DNA from: Sordaria brevicollis
Lineage: Eukaryota > Ascomycota > Sordariomycetes > Sordariales > Sordariaceae
DNA: 64,000 bases
Assembly (NCBI GenBank): GCA_033439795.1
Contig: JAUTDP010000003.1
Location: 4,030,001-4,094,000, forward strand
Direction of reading: 5' to 3'
The translations under genes were made by a program, and so were the position numbers. The notes under the pieces are model-generated. The model made no database searches. It was not told the DNA's origin and worked only from the letters and a program-made list of their open reading frames with translations. This document shows, piece after piece, positions 11,496 to 23,814 of the stretch (position 1 is the first letter of the stretch; every line of letters begins with the position of its first letter).

Positions 11496-13669
11496 TCACT
11501 GATAGTTGGCCACTTCAGTGGTGAATGGGGCAGGCCAAGAACGAGGGGCAGATGTGATCTGGGCGTGGATGTTGTGGCGACGTCCATCGCGCGGTGGAAT
11601 CGGCGGCGGTTGCAGTTTGTCAAGCTGCGAGTTCAACTCGAGCGGTTGGCACAGGTCCGCTTGTTGCTCGGTCGCTGGCTGCGGTGTAAGAGGCTGAACC
11701 GATGGCGGTGATAACGACGAACATTGATCCTCTTGTGCTTGCTCGAATTGGCTTTCCCCCGACGCCTGTGACAGGGAAGGTGTTTCCGCAATCGAGCTAT
11801 CATGCATTTGACCTCCTAGTGGGCTAGCAATCTGTGGTTCAGCTTTGGGTTTAATCATGCTTGAAGGCCGCGTGTGACTGCTTCCCCTTCGCCGTTTTGG
11901 TGTGTCTTTGATCTTCGTATGCGTATGACACTGTAATAGATTATCAGTTAGCGGTCGGAGCTCATTGGGAAAGTGTTAACCTTTAAACATACCTTGTATG
12001 CGTGCCTGAACCAGGTGGTCCCCTTCTTCTTGTTGCTCACCAGCGCAACCCAGTCACGGCAGGTGCCGCAAAAGCCTTCCCATACTTCAGGGTTTCCTTC
12101 CATGCGCCTGATCTTCTGTGGTTCCTGGAAACGACACCCTGTCGGTGCGCTAATGCCATGTGTAAAGCTCTTATCGTACCAGTACGCTGAGTTCTTGAGC
12201 ACAAGCCAGCGTCCCGGCTTGCAAATTCCACACCACCCTTCCCGCTTGTTTCCGTGTCCGCGCACCCACTTAGGAGTGTAAAGGTCACCATCGAACCTGA
12301 GCTCCTGTTCATGGGGCACCATCTCGGGGTCATCAGGATTCATGTCCTCGGGTGGAGGGTCGAGTTGCTCTTCCTGGAGGGCAGCAAAGAGATCAGGCGG
12401 GTCCGAAAGGTCTGCGTAGTGGTGATGCAGAGTGCTCGGATCCGCATTGCTCGAAAGCATACGGAAGAATCCATGAGAAAGCAACGGAGGCGGCTGCTCG
12501 AAGTGTTGCTGCACTGGGTGGAACCCATGCGAGGGAAGTTGAGACGGAAGAAGCATGCCGCTTTGCTGAAGTACCGGGCCATTGCTCCCGAGCAGATAGG
12601 GATGCTGTTGCACTGCCTGCAGGTTCCCAAAGCTGAGCGGTAGATGAGGTTGAGCAACAGTGGGTGATGAGTGATGAGACGGCATCCGGGCTTGAGAGTG
12701 GAAGGCTTCTTGCGATCCGTGATAGACGAAAGGCGAAGGTCTTCTGCTAGCAGCTGTACCGTAAGACCCGGTTGACCATCTCTTACTTCTGCCACCATCC
12801 ACGCTGTAAGGAGCAGCACGGGTCCCGGGGCGAGGAGAAGGCGACGCGCGGCCTCTGCTTTGTGTCCGTACGAGATCCGACCGTGTTTGAGGAGTCATGC
12901 GCGGAGAAGCAACAGGGGAGAGGTGTGAAGACATGTAGGAGTTCCTGTTCGAAGTCGGCCGGTAATCGGAAATTGACTGCGCATCAGAAAGCGAGGCAGA
13001 CCATTCGTCGTACGAAGGTATGTCGGAAAAGGCACCGGAAGTCGAAAGGCTGAACGACGATCCAGACATTCTGCGCTGATTTAATCCGCCGTCGAAGTTC
13101 ATCTGATCACTCTCCAACTGCTGATGTCCCTGATATTGAAGGTCCATGGGAACAACCTCGTCACTAGTAAACGCCTGTCCAATTGCTAGATCGTCGTCCA
13201 TGGGTGGCACGTCAACATGATCTCCGCAATGTCTTTGTCCCCATGCATCTGATGGGATCGTTAGCTCTTGTATACCATCATGATCCCTGGTCGTTTCAGT
13301 CGTCTCACCTGTCGCTTGCGGATAGAACTCGTGAGGCATCGAGGTCGGTGGGAACATGGCGTCGCTCGGGGCATGTTGTGCTTGCGGGATGCTCATTGAG
13401 GGTTGAGTCCAGGCGGGCAACGTTCCAAAACCACCACCCATACTATACGCGAAACCTTCATGAATAGTAGCCGGTCGTGGCTTTATACCTTGGGTAGTAG
13501 GGTTTGTCCACATCCCATGAGTGGGTGCCATCGCCTCCATCTCCGTCGTCAACTGGTTTCCAGGCATAGTAGACATGGTTTGTTGCTGATGGAAAGGCAC
13601 CTCTTGTCTCTTTGAGAACCCGAAGGAGAACGGCAATCGTCTGCGGGATCGCTCCTGGTTTGCGTCCAT
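11496..13669 (-). CDS. Rua1/Meu26-type Cys-rich C-terminal domain protein, putative transcription regulator
   Basis: Two exons, 13669-11993 and 11930-11496 (1677+435 nt, phase-0 intron of 62 nt), encode 703 aa. The first 450 residues are low-complexity (Ser, Pro, Gln, His) with no fold apparent. Around residues 460-562 lies the diagnostic domain: TPKWVRGHGNKREGWCGICK, then GRWLVLKNSAYWYDKSFTHG, GCRFQEP, GFCGTCRDWVAL and WFRHAYKCH. The CGIC and CGTC pairs plus the final His/Cys suggest zinc binding. The family includes Ustilago Rua1, a regulator of glycolipid genes, and fission yeast Meu26. The final HAYK|CHTHTK crosses the intron, which confirms the splice. The 140-residue tail is Pro/Gln-rich. 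The targets of this protein are unknown. Its upstream flank is about 6 kb long. Confidence 0.85.
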
Positions 13670-16600
13670 GACTACCGGGTAGTCTTAAGAGGTCAATCGG
13701 GCCCACTGGTTATTGACCGGAAGTCACGGGCAAGACTGTGGGTGTTAGCATGAACACACGTCCAGGGGTCATGGTTGAACTCACTCGATGTATGACGGTG
13801 TTATGGCCAGACTGAGATGAAAGATATTTTGACTGAAAGAGGAAACAGGTAGCACTGCGAGCCTTCTTGGGTAGGTGAAGTGATCGGGGTAAATGAAAGC
13901 GTTGATGGCTGGTAGAATGAGGTGGTGGCACGAATGGTCCGTGTATATCAAATGTTGTTAAGGACTGTAGAACCTCGTCGTCGAGGAATAATAGAATGGA
14001 CAGAAAGGACAGAGAGAAGAAAAGTGCGAAATTGCGGTTACCCAAAGTGAAAGGAATGTCAAGGCTCCGAAGTGCCGGAAGGAAAGGAGTGGAAAGAGTT
14101 GTACGAGGCCAACCCGTTAGACCATCACCCACACACTGGTGTCCAAGAGGAAAAGAGCCAGCTCTTGGTGTATTATAAGCCAGCGATCGATAGTAAGGAC
14201 TGGTGGTGGTGAAGGAGGGTCGGGTAGCCAGTGAGAAATCGAGAATGAGAGGACGGGAAGGGAGCAAAAGAGAGAGACCAGTGAGCGGGCAACGACATGC
14301 CGGAGGTATAAAAGAATCTATCACAGACCAAGACACAACACCCCTGGATGGTCAATGGGCCAGTGAGGCCAGGTTCGGAACATCGGTAGCAGCTAAGCCG
14401 GGTCTCTGATACATGGTACAGGCTTGCCCTGCGTCTATGAACGTGGAGAACAGGTGGTGCACGAGATGTCTCTATGGCCTGTTCCGTTGGGAAAAAGACA
14501 GTCGACAAGGGTAGAGACGAACAGGGTTGCATTTGCCCATCGAAGACGGAGCAGAAGGAGCCTTGTATGAAATGATGTCGTCCCAAGCAGGGACCAGGTG
14601 CCTAGCCCGCGGATCAAATCATTCTTTTTGGCCATAGATGATGAGGCTAAAACGTGGGCAAGTTAGATTTCCAAAGTGAATGTCTTGACGGCCCCGAAAA
14701 GCAATTTGTTTAGAAAGTAGTGAGGAAGCATCGTGCTTCGGTTGACTGTGACCGAGTGGCTACTAGCCCAGATACTAGCCAGGGGCTTGACCGGGACTGT
14801 CCCTTACAAGGAAGAGCAACCCATTCTGGGCAGCGCAGGGCAAGGGTCTGTCTGAGAAAACGTCTAAACTCCTTTCGGTCAGGAGTATGTATGTTTAGCA
14901 AAGTAAAGATGAGATGGGGTCGTCATCCATGTACCAAGAATTGTCTTTGTAAGGCGCGAAAAGATACCAATGGTGGGTGGCTTGTTTCAGATCCATGCCT
15001 TCTTGTCGGTAATAGGTGGCAACCAGGCCTACTTTTCCGTGTCTTGGATGATCCGGATTCCAGGCCGATGGTGGTCTAAGCTTATGGGCTGGACGACGAA
15101 AAGGACGCCTTGCGGCAAAGTGATAGAGTAGGAGGTCATAGGGGACCGCATTATCCTGTCGTTCCCGTCTCTCCAGCACCCGTCAGATCGAAAGTAAGCG
15201 GAAGAGTGCGGTCAAGGGCCGCCCCCTAAGTAACCAGAGCATCCCTGGGGCATCGAACGCGGCTGGTCATATAGAAAGCGGGTTGACATCTTGATAGGCT
15301 GGATTGATGCTCGAGAAAAGCTGGGAGTAATGGGTTCACAAGCCCGCACTCTGCCTCGAGGTCCGGGTCCATTATTCAAGCTGGCTTGCCCACCCAGCTT
15401 GGTTGCCTGTTGTTCCTCTGTGAGACAACAGCATCGGACTTGTGAATTAAGACCTAACCCAGCAAGCCCCGGTCTCTCAGCATCGGAAGTGCAAAACCAT
15501 GACGGGAATGGTGACGCGTGTGAAGGGTTTCGTGATCGGAAACTCTTCCCAAGTTCGTGGATCTAAGGTTTCGCTACTCAGAAACTTGATACAAGCCAGA
15601 ACGAATTCGTCAGGTCGGCGCTTGAGGCTGAGTTTGCTCGGGGCGAGTCAGCTCGGGACTGGCTGAAGCCTGAGGGCCGAGATTGAAGAAGACTTGAGGT
15701 GGGGTGAGGACTACACTAGTGTGAAGAGCGGGTTAGCAGTCTCATTGCGGTCAGAACGAGGAGCTAGCGTAGGCCTCTTTTGGCTCAACGGCCTGCTGAT
15801 GCTGGTCCCTCCATCCCACGTCGTCAACTTGAGAAGAGCGGGCAACGCCAGCAAGTGTCCAGGGACGACGGGATGAGGAGAACGGCAGCCAGGGCAGGAT
15901 GGCAAAAATAGCAAGTTCCAAGATCAAGGGGAGAATGATTCGCGTCAACCCGTGTCTTGATCCTCCTTGGGTTTCCTGATTTGTCGGCAGTCCAGGGCTC
16001 GAGGCAGGCAGGGACTACGGTTTCGATTCCGATCTCTCTCAAGGGGTTTGGTGGGTTTTGTTCTGGCAGAAGTTCAATTGAGGAACTTGGAGCAAGTTGG
16101 AGGACTCTTGGACCTGCAGGGGAAACCCCCGTCGTGCGGTCTGCAGATTGCGGATGCGGGGATTCGGAGACGACTGCGATTCGTCGACAGGGCTGGTGGT
16201 GTTGAGCCACAATGCGGGCGTTGTTGAAGAGAAGAGAGACAATTGAGAGAAGGGAACAAAGAGATTGTGTGTGTGAGTGAAAAATTTGACCCAGTGAAAT
16301 TGGAAGATTTGCATGATGAAGGAAAGAGCGAACAGGCAGCCACAAGGGCAATTCAGGCTATTGGCACCATGACAACGTAAGGAAACTGAAGGAGTGGGCC
16401 GGGGACGAACCGGGGCTCGCGGGGCAAGAACGTCTCAGATCTGTCGCAGGAGGCAGTCGCACACCACCCTACCTGCAGCACTCTAGCCCCGCATGCCCCG
16501 ATGTCACCATTGGTACCTTTCTTGGCGCGCACCACGGTAGCAAGAGACGGACAGGTTCACCTCAACCACCGATTCGAAAGTCTTCCAAGTTCAGGTTGTT

Positions 16601-19600
16601 ACACCTTCATTGCCCGTGTAAGCAGCCCGGTGAGGAGGACACTTGCTTGCGATCATCCACCCACATTCCGGATTTCTTTCCCATAGTGTTCTTCCGACAT
16701 AGTCACAGTACAGTCTGTGTGATACTGTCCCCATCCATCTCTCATACATATATTATTTCGAGTTCGCATTTCCGGGTCTCATCTTGCGAATGGTCCACCA
16801 TCAGCCGATTCTGGCCCCAGAGAAGTGGAAGGACTCGTGAAGAATTGGCGGTCCGAATGACCATTCCCACCAAAAACAAGACAGAGAAACCGTTTGGATG
16901 CCTTGTCAGTCATCAATAATCGCCCCGGGATCGTCACTTGGACCACATCGGGACCATACAATAAATGATAGCCGCTCATGGTGTGTTCCTCCGGCGCGCT
17001 TCTCACCACGCATGCCCCGTCAATTTCCTCACTGCAGTGGGAATACCACCCTACTCTGTTTCGTCTTGATTTTCTCTTCCACGGATTAGATTTTGACCAT
17101 GTTTTCATGGTAAACAAACTAACCTCACCCAACTATATCAAAGCAGCCCGTCTGTGCGTTGCCTACGCATCACAAGCAATCTCCAAGAATAGCCTCCAGT
17201 TTCCCATTCCTCAAGAGAGCTTGAGGATTACGACTTCAAGGCTACTACTTGATCAACTTCGCTTGATCACCAATTGCTTCCCACCCATTCTGCCGCTCGG
17301 ACGCTAGTGTTTCTTCTAGAGACATTCCACGACCTTGTTCAGTGGGGCTTCCCGAAAAATCCGCTTCAACACAGGTGCAGCTGTTCTTCCGCTCGGGCGC
17401 ACGACGCATAAGAACAAGTGCTCCTTTGGGAAATTGTTCGCTGTTTAGCCGCAGGGAACTCGCCGCCTATAGCTCGGATTTTATGTAAATCATGGCGAAC
17501 AATATTTCACGCATGACGGCATCCTTCTGTCTCTCCTCCCATCCATGACCCGGGTATCGACGAGTGTTCTCGTAGGGCGAGTGCTCACCGCCAGGAGTCA
17601 CGGTACGCATCTCACGGGTTTGCCGAGACAACCAAGACAAGAACCACTTCGGCCAGATACCATGGTGGTTTCGTGGCTCACGTCATAACATTATCTCTTA
17701 TGATAAATGAAGCTTTATACTCGTTCACTAGTGGCGACGACTTCAGTCCGTGGTCGAGGCGTACAAAGAGTTGTTTTCCAAGCCAGAGTCTCGGAAGATG
17801 AGCGCAAACAGATGTATACTCCGTTAACCCTATAGCCCAATAGTGCGAGAAGATCACCTGGAAAATGAGGAACAGAGTCCTGTGATGACTCATACTCGAG
17901 TGTCCCATGGCTCTCGCTGAGGCTCAATTTCTTGGTGCAAACATTGGCCACGCCGAGACAAGCTCAAAACCATGGCTTAATGATAACCCGACAGTCGTTG
18001 TTTACTGGTTCGAAAGAAACATGACAACCTTGTCAACACGTTCATGAAGGGGAAATGGGACCGTAAATTAAATCAACAAAACGGTTGAAGCAGCATCCAG
18101 ATGCAGACAGACTTACCATCAACATTTGAACCAAAATCGGTGAGCGTATTCCATACCCTGAAAACATGTACTTCATTTTATCAGATCTGCCTGGAATGGG
18201 GCACTGAGGTGCTCGAGCCCAATGGCCCGGCCAGACATGGTTGCAAGCAAGCTAGGTGGGAAAGTCCCAAAAGAGCATTGAGAACTCCCGGGAGGCCGCC
18301 GGTTGATACCACCATCAGTGTCCATACCATACTACCTTCTACCGAATCGATGTGATTGGATGCGTTTCTAGGATGAGTGTGAGAAGATTCACAGAAAATG
18401 AGCAGAAAGAGAATTATTGTAGTGGCCGGTACACTCGTTACCAGTACTGATATCCGTATTGCCAGAAAAACATGCAACAAAACGAGTGGGTATCGTAAGT
18501 TACCAGTCTGCCGTTAACACCATGGCTCCTTCCTCGCCGTTACAGAAAAGGGAAAGAACCATCCGGTAAGGTATGGATCGTGATTGCTAGAGACGATATC
18601 AGACCACTACGGCGGGTCCTGAACAAAGCAACAAAGTTTGTAATGGCAGGACGGTGACTTGGTAATGATGAAAACACACCTAGTCAAAGTGACCAGTATT
18701 AAAACTCAACCAACCAAAATGCTATTTATTGCACAAACCACCAGTTATTCGGAAAGAACAGAAAAGATGGTGTTCAAGAAGAAGACAAGAGCTTTGCTCA
18801 CTTACATCTCACAATAACTGAAAGGGTACGAAATCTAAGTGGTGCTTGACTATTTATTTCCGGATGATTGAGACTTTCTATCCAGGCGTTACTTAGAAGA
18901 CAGCTAAATATATCGGCTGTTATTGGAATGAACCAAGCAAGATAGGCAGACACTGAGACATATACGGTCATCCTTCTCCGCCCTAGCATTATAGAATGCT
19001 CTGTGGCACTCTAAGCTGCGGTGGGTACGCAAATCGACTCCTCAGCGGTGGCATTCGTTCATGATAAGGTCATACTCCCGCCAAGATGTAATGCCGCTAA
19101 AAGAAAGAGAATTTGATCGGCTCAAATACCAAAAAGACTTATCCGTAAGCTATATGTCGCAAATCTCAACTTTTTTTGTCAATGGCGGCGGGTAGGTGCC
19201 TCGGGTCTTGAGTGAACCACCTTCATGGTAGACCGAAGCTTCCATTAACCAATCAAATATACGGTATCTGTGACGTTTTATACTGCTTGCGTCCACAAAA
19301 TACTTAGTCACTTGGGAAGAAGCAAGTGTTCAGATAACTTTAAGTATATATACCTTGACTTGTGACTAGGTAGGTAGAACTCAAGAAAGCTCATATGCAT
19401 ATGGACAACCGGAATACCACTCTGCTTACCTTGATGTAGTGTGCTTCCTTCATGCTTCCTCGAGACGGAATCTAGTGTAGCTGACTGGCTTAGGTAGAAG
19501 ACTACACTAAGTATTGGGCATATTGAACTTATACGATCCGAGGACCTCCATGTATCTCCTTTGCCGTTCTATGCATCGTAGAGGTATCCAGCTATTCGTC

Positions 19601-19654
19601 TTCAATCCCAGCAACTCTGAAGCCCGAAGGTCCTCACTTTCCTCTCTTTCATGT
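13670..19654. other. 6-kb gene-less region upstream of the Rua1-like gene
   Basis: No supported gene. The longest frame (13710-14336, minus, about 200 codons) is Ser/Leu/Pro-rich with no structure and ends just before the Rua1-like start, so it is best read as 5' leader or promoter sequence. Short frames around 15.7-17.3 kb are random-looking. From about 18.0 to 19.6 kb the DNA is more A+T-rich but keeps normal CA/TG content, so it is not RIP-mutated. The region may hold a long promoter, a long 5' UTR or noncoding RNA. Confidence 0.5.
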
Positions 19655-20419
19655 TTATTTTTTTAAAAAAGGATAAAGACCCGGTGTCCTCGTATGAACA
19701 TAAACCTCCACTAACGGCGCAAACGAAACCACAAGCTTTGTACCATCCTTCGGCAAGTCTTCGCCCGGCATCTCAAGCACACCTATCGCCGCTCGGAGAT
19801 CGTCCCGTAAACCCATCAGCCAAGGGTGCACCGCCGTCACGTAATCGTGAATTGTCACAAAGCCACTTTTCGAGCCCCCCCGAGCACCCAACCTTGACCA
19901 CCAAATCCTCATAAACCTTATTCGGGCGGCTCTGTTTGTAACAGTAGCAGTATATCAAGTTTTCATTTTCATCAAAGTGCTCGGGTCCTCCGTATCTTCG
20001 GCGTGCGGCTCATAATAGTCGGTCCAATGGCCCTGCCAAAGGCGCAAGGTTCCTACGAGGACTTTGAGCTCGGAGACCTTGGGGTTGGATACGGGGAATT
20101 TTGATATGGGGTACCATTCGGAGGACGATTCTTCGTTCCCGTCGTTGTTGTTAATGTTAGTGCCGCGGAAATAAGGTTCGCGTGGCCCGTTGAGATCGCC
20201 ACATAGTTGGCGAATGGTCACGATTGGGTTTCCGTAAGGGTTGGGACGAGGTTGTAGGACGGAAATAGTATTTTCTGTGTTGAGGGGTTCGTGGAGAGAC
20301 CAGAACAGGCGCAGGGCTTCAGCGCTGGGTTTGATGTCCACCGGGGCCGCTGATGAAGGAGTTTCGTGGGATGTAACTTCGCCGCTAGGGGGCTGGTGGT
20401 CTTCTGACGGCAGTGACAT
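19655..20419 (-). pseudogene. Broken hypothetical gene with two apparent frameshifts
   Basis: The unbroken part, ATG at 20419 to a stop at 19955, encodes 154 aa starting MSLPSEDHQPPSGEVTSHET. Near 20000 a second frame takes over with natural sequence (YGGPEHFDENENLIYCYCYK, then VYEDLVVKVG). At a run of seven G/C bases near 19876-19882 a third frame takes over (GFVTIHDYVTAVHPWLMGLR, then TKLVVSFAPLVEVYV) and ends at 19655. Removing one base from the homopolymer and adding one near 20000 would give one continuous protein of about 255 residues. No intron with GT/AG ends explains the shifts. Either the gene is decaying or the sequence has two indel errors. No known family was recognised. Confidence 0.55.
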
Positions 20420-21654
20420 GTTGTTTTGGTTCCGTCAATGTGGTTGAGGAAATGACGATGCCCGAGGAAGAGATGAGAAGGAAAGCAAATCAACAGACGG
20501 CCTTGTGATTTATAAGAAGACGGCAAGGCGGGGTTATCATGGATAGAGTGCAGGCAACAGCTTGAGATATATGGTCGTAAAGGAAGCGAGGTCAGTTGGT
20601 TCTATCTCATGTTACATAGCTCTTCGCGTGCCCTTGGCTCCCTCTCCATTGTTACTTTTCACCCATCATATGTTCGAGTTTCCATGCAGGCCGACATGGC
20701 CATTGTGAGTCCCCTGTGTCTTGCAGCTCCTTAGGTTGAATGAAGTGACCTTGTTCCCTATTCACTACATCGCTTCTACCTGAAGAGCGTAGTAAATGGG
20801 GGCGTGGAAGGTGATGAAGGGCAGATGAAGTTAAGCCAACTGGGTGCATGTAAATAGGTACCATCGAGTGATTGGAGATAAGAACGAAGAAAAAGGTTTT
20901 GACGGGAGAAAAATGTACAAAAAAATGACAAGCAGCCAATACAGGGTCAACCATCTACCGCCCTCAATACCTTCCTTCGCACGCCTTTTTGTATTAATTG
21001 TATTGTAATCCCTTTTTACTATAATTATGGGACTTGTCGTGTTGATGTGCTGTGGTTTACGCCCCACGCCATGGCTATTATTTGGTGTTCACTTCTCGGT
21101 CGAAGCACTTTTTATAATTATGCGCCCGGGCATTTTTGCTAAGTACGGGTTTTGAGGTGGTGAACACTTGACCGCTGCACCAACTGTCCCTTTTTGTGAG
21201 GGTCAATTGGCGCCTGAACTGGCTGCTTGTTGGAATTAGGCCTTGGACTAGTGACTTATGTACCGCGTACGAGTGACTGTTGGGAAAGTAGTGAATGGCG
21301 GGTGTTGGCGGTCGGCGTGAACTGGAGTGAAGGGCGGATGAAATGAAAGGATGGAAGTGACGCGACTTCAGAAGATGTTTGAGTGGCTATACAGCTGGGA
21401 ACTAAGCATACGAAAGGTGAATAAATAATATTGGAATCATATCTGGATACTTGTCCTGGCTACTTTCTATTTAAGTGATATCAAGCGCAGGAATCATAGA
21501 TTTGATGCAACATCGTCGCCCGATGCAATTCGGATATAAAACGATGATATTCTGCCAATACGCTTTCATATCTCTACGTCCCTCTTCTCAGCGAGTTTCT
21601 GACAACGTAATGACGATAATCACCGTGATCAGCTCGTAGGAATACGCCCCGTCA
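20420..21654. other. Intergenic, no gene seen
   Basis: About 1.2 kb between the broken gene and the Pro-rich protein gene. Only short unconvincing frames. Contains the 5' flank of the former and 3' flank of the latter. Confidence 0.5.
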
Positions 21655-22422
21655 TTACTTCTGGTTATTGATCCTCTTCCACACCTCACTCTCCGCCTCT
21701 GCCACTTTGGCCCCGGCATCCTGAATCCACTTCTTGGCCGAGTTCCAGACCCCTTCGTCGTCATCACCACCACCACCACTACCCCCGTGACCGCCATGAG
21801 AAGCAGCATACTCGTGTGCCGCGCGCTGGGCCTGATTCATATCCGACGCCATGGCGTCTTGTTGGTAACCCGGAGGGTGGGAGAGGTCACCTCCTCCGGA
21901 TCCGGATCTGGATCCAAGTCCGATCTCAGCTGGGGAAGCACCAGGTAGATAGGTCGGTAGGGTTGTCGTGGGAGGTGGTGGGCCAGTGGTGGTAGACGTT
22001 CCACGCTGAGAGCAATTGTATGAAGCGGTTGGCGGAGGGATAGACATTTGGTGCGGTGGACTGGTTATCGGGCCGCTTGGAGCTGGTGGTGCCGGGCCTG
22101 AGCCTGGGTAGTACTGGGACGATGGCTGAGGCGGAAAGTACGGGTGTTGGGCATCTTGTCCCTGGGTGGTTGCCGTGCCAGTTTGGACGGGTAGACTTGG
22201 GACTGCTCCGGGCTGAGGAGGCGGAGGAGTCCGATCGGAAGTGAGGTAGGTGGGTGTAGCCTGGTTGATGGTGGCGGTCCCGGTGGGTTGAGGATCGGGT
22301 TGAGCGTTGGGGACTGTTCCTGACTGAGCCTGACCCTCGGGGCTTGCAGTCTTGGGATCCTGAGCATCAGCAGCCTTGGCTGCGTTGATGGGGCTGTTAT
22401 GGTAGAGGTGTATCGGAGGCAT
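21655..22422 (-). CDS. Proline-rich conserved fungal hypothetical protein
   Basis: Single exon, 255 aa, from an ATG at 22422. The body (residues 15-190) is Pro/Thr/Gln/Gly-rich and likely disordered. The C-terminus is the structured part: MNQAQRAAHEYAASHGG, a Gly-rich and acidic linker, then VWNSAKKWIQDAGAKVAEAE followed by SEVWKRIN. That tail is an amphipathic helix with Trp anchors, the kind that binds membranes or another helix. I know similar Trp/Ala-rich tails in uncharacterised ascomycete proteins but cannot name a function. No signal peptide or membrane span. Confidence 0.75.
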   Translation of the reverse strand: MPPIHLYHNSPINAAKAADAQDPKTASPEGQAQSGTVPNAQPDPQPTGTATINQATPTYLTSDRTPPPPQPGAVPSLPVQTGTATTQGQDAQHPYFPPQPSSQYYPGSGPAPPAPSGPITSPPHQMSIPPPTASYNCSQRGTSTTTGPPPPTTTLPTYLPGASPAEIGLGSRSGSGGGDLSHPPGYQQDAMASDMNQAQRAAHEYAASHGGHGGSGGGGDDDEGVWNSAKKWIQDAGAKVAEAESEVWKRINNQK

Positions 22423-23814
22423 GATTGCAAGTGGCTTGATAGATTGCGATAATATGAGCTGGAGGTGTGGTCAACTAGAGAACGAAACTAAAAGGTATAA
22501 GCAAGCAGGCGGAAAGGGTTCTGGAGATGTGTCCTGTGTGCAGTGGTCGACAGACGGGAATGAGTATACGCCGAATATGTAACGTGGCTGCCTTTCCTCC
22601 GTCTTTATGATCGTGTCGCTGCCTGAGTGCTGACTGGTCATTAATCACTGCACTTCGTCCCCTTCGATGGATTGCATAGGACAAGTTGCGACTGCCTCGC
22701 GAACGGTGGTTGAAGCTGAGCAACGCCGATCGAAATCGACGTCATTGTCAGGTGGCAGGCACGGCAGGACAAGTTGCCAGCCGCCCGGGCAGGTGGTTGG
22801 GTGGCCTGGCAACTGTAATGCTAGGGTGCAGCTCCCCTCCTTTTGTATGTTGAAGGCAATCACCGTAGGACTGCAGTGTTTGCCGTTCTTTGTTTTGTTC
22901 AGAAGACCTTACTCCAAGCAACGGCATGATTCAGTATTGGTCTCTATCGTAGGTATGCGGCCGTCATGCACCAGCTGAAGGACAATCATCGTGGGAGGGT
23001 CAGCGCGGAGTTGGGTCCTGAACTTGATGTTTATGGTCAGCTCGGCTCCACAAGTTCGTATATGTAGAGGTAAGCATTCTGTGTGAGCGAGAGACGGAAG
23101 GGAAGTGAAAGTGAAGGTCAGTGAAGTGTGAATAAAATCCCAAGTGGAAAGTGGAATTTCTGCTGCCCGGCCGTTGAGATGAACTTCAAGTTCCCCTCCG
23201 CTGTCGCAGTCCGGAATGGCTCCATTGGAACCACCCCTGTTCAGCCCTTCAAAGAAGCTAAACCTGGACGGCATTAGCGCGATAGAAAACTCCACGACGG
23301 ACCAGGTACAACGAGGTACCTATTCTGGGGAGTGCATGCCTGTCTGGGCCGCCTCACAGGACGAGTAACGTTCAGGTTGTGGATGGTTTCCAGACGTTTG
23401 TCCATCGTGTGCAGTGCGCGCCCGCCGCCAAACTCAAATCTTCCCCCAATTTCTCGGACTGAACCGGCCGAATCAAGGCAATCCAAGAGAACAGACAACA
23501 AACGACCTAGGCCCACGTCCGCCATCAGCATCAGCATTCCCGACTGGCCGACCGCATCACCTCATTCCCTTGCACCGTCCATCTTTCAGCTGTTAGTTCA
23601 ACACCAAAACGCGGAATCGCTACATCGACAGAACAGCGTCACGAATTATCCCCATCTCCAGTTGGCGCGCATTGTGGGAAAACGTCCCGCTCCATCGTGA
23701 CCGCCACCTCGTCATTAGGGTGGACGGAGCGCGTCATCCCTCAAATAGAAGCTGTACAGCATATTCTAGACGACTCGATTGGGACATATCCAGGGACGCA
23801 CCATACTTTTCAAG
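22423..23814. other. Divergent promoter region between the Pro-rich gene and Arp8
   Basis: About 1.4 kb separating two divergently transcribed genes. No protein-like frame was recognised. It should contain both promoters and 5' leaders. Confidence 0.5.

Noticed and set aside
13710..14336. 208-codon minus-strand frame before the Rua1-like start
   Set aside because: No domain, biased composition, not in frame with or spliced to the gene; more likely leader sequence.
18009..18020. GGTTCGAAA resembling a tRNA T-arm
   Set aside because: No acceptor stem, D-arm or anticodon arm could be formed around it.
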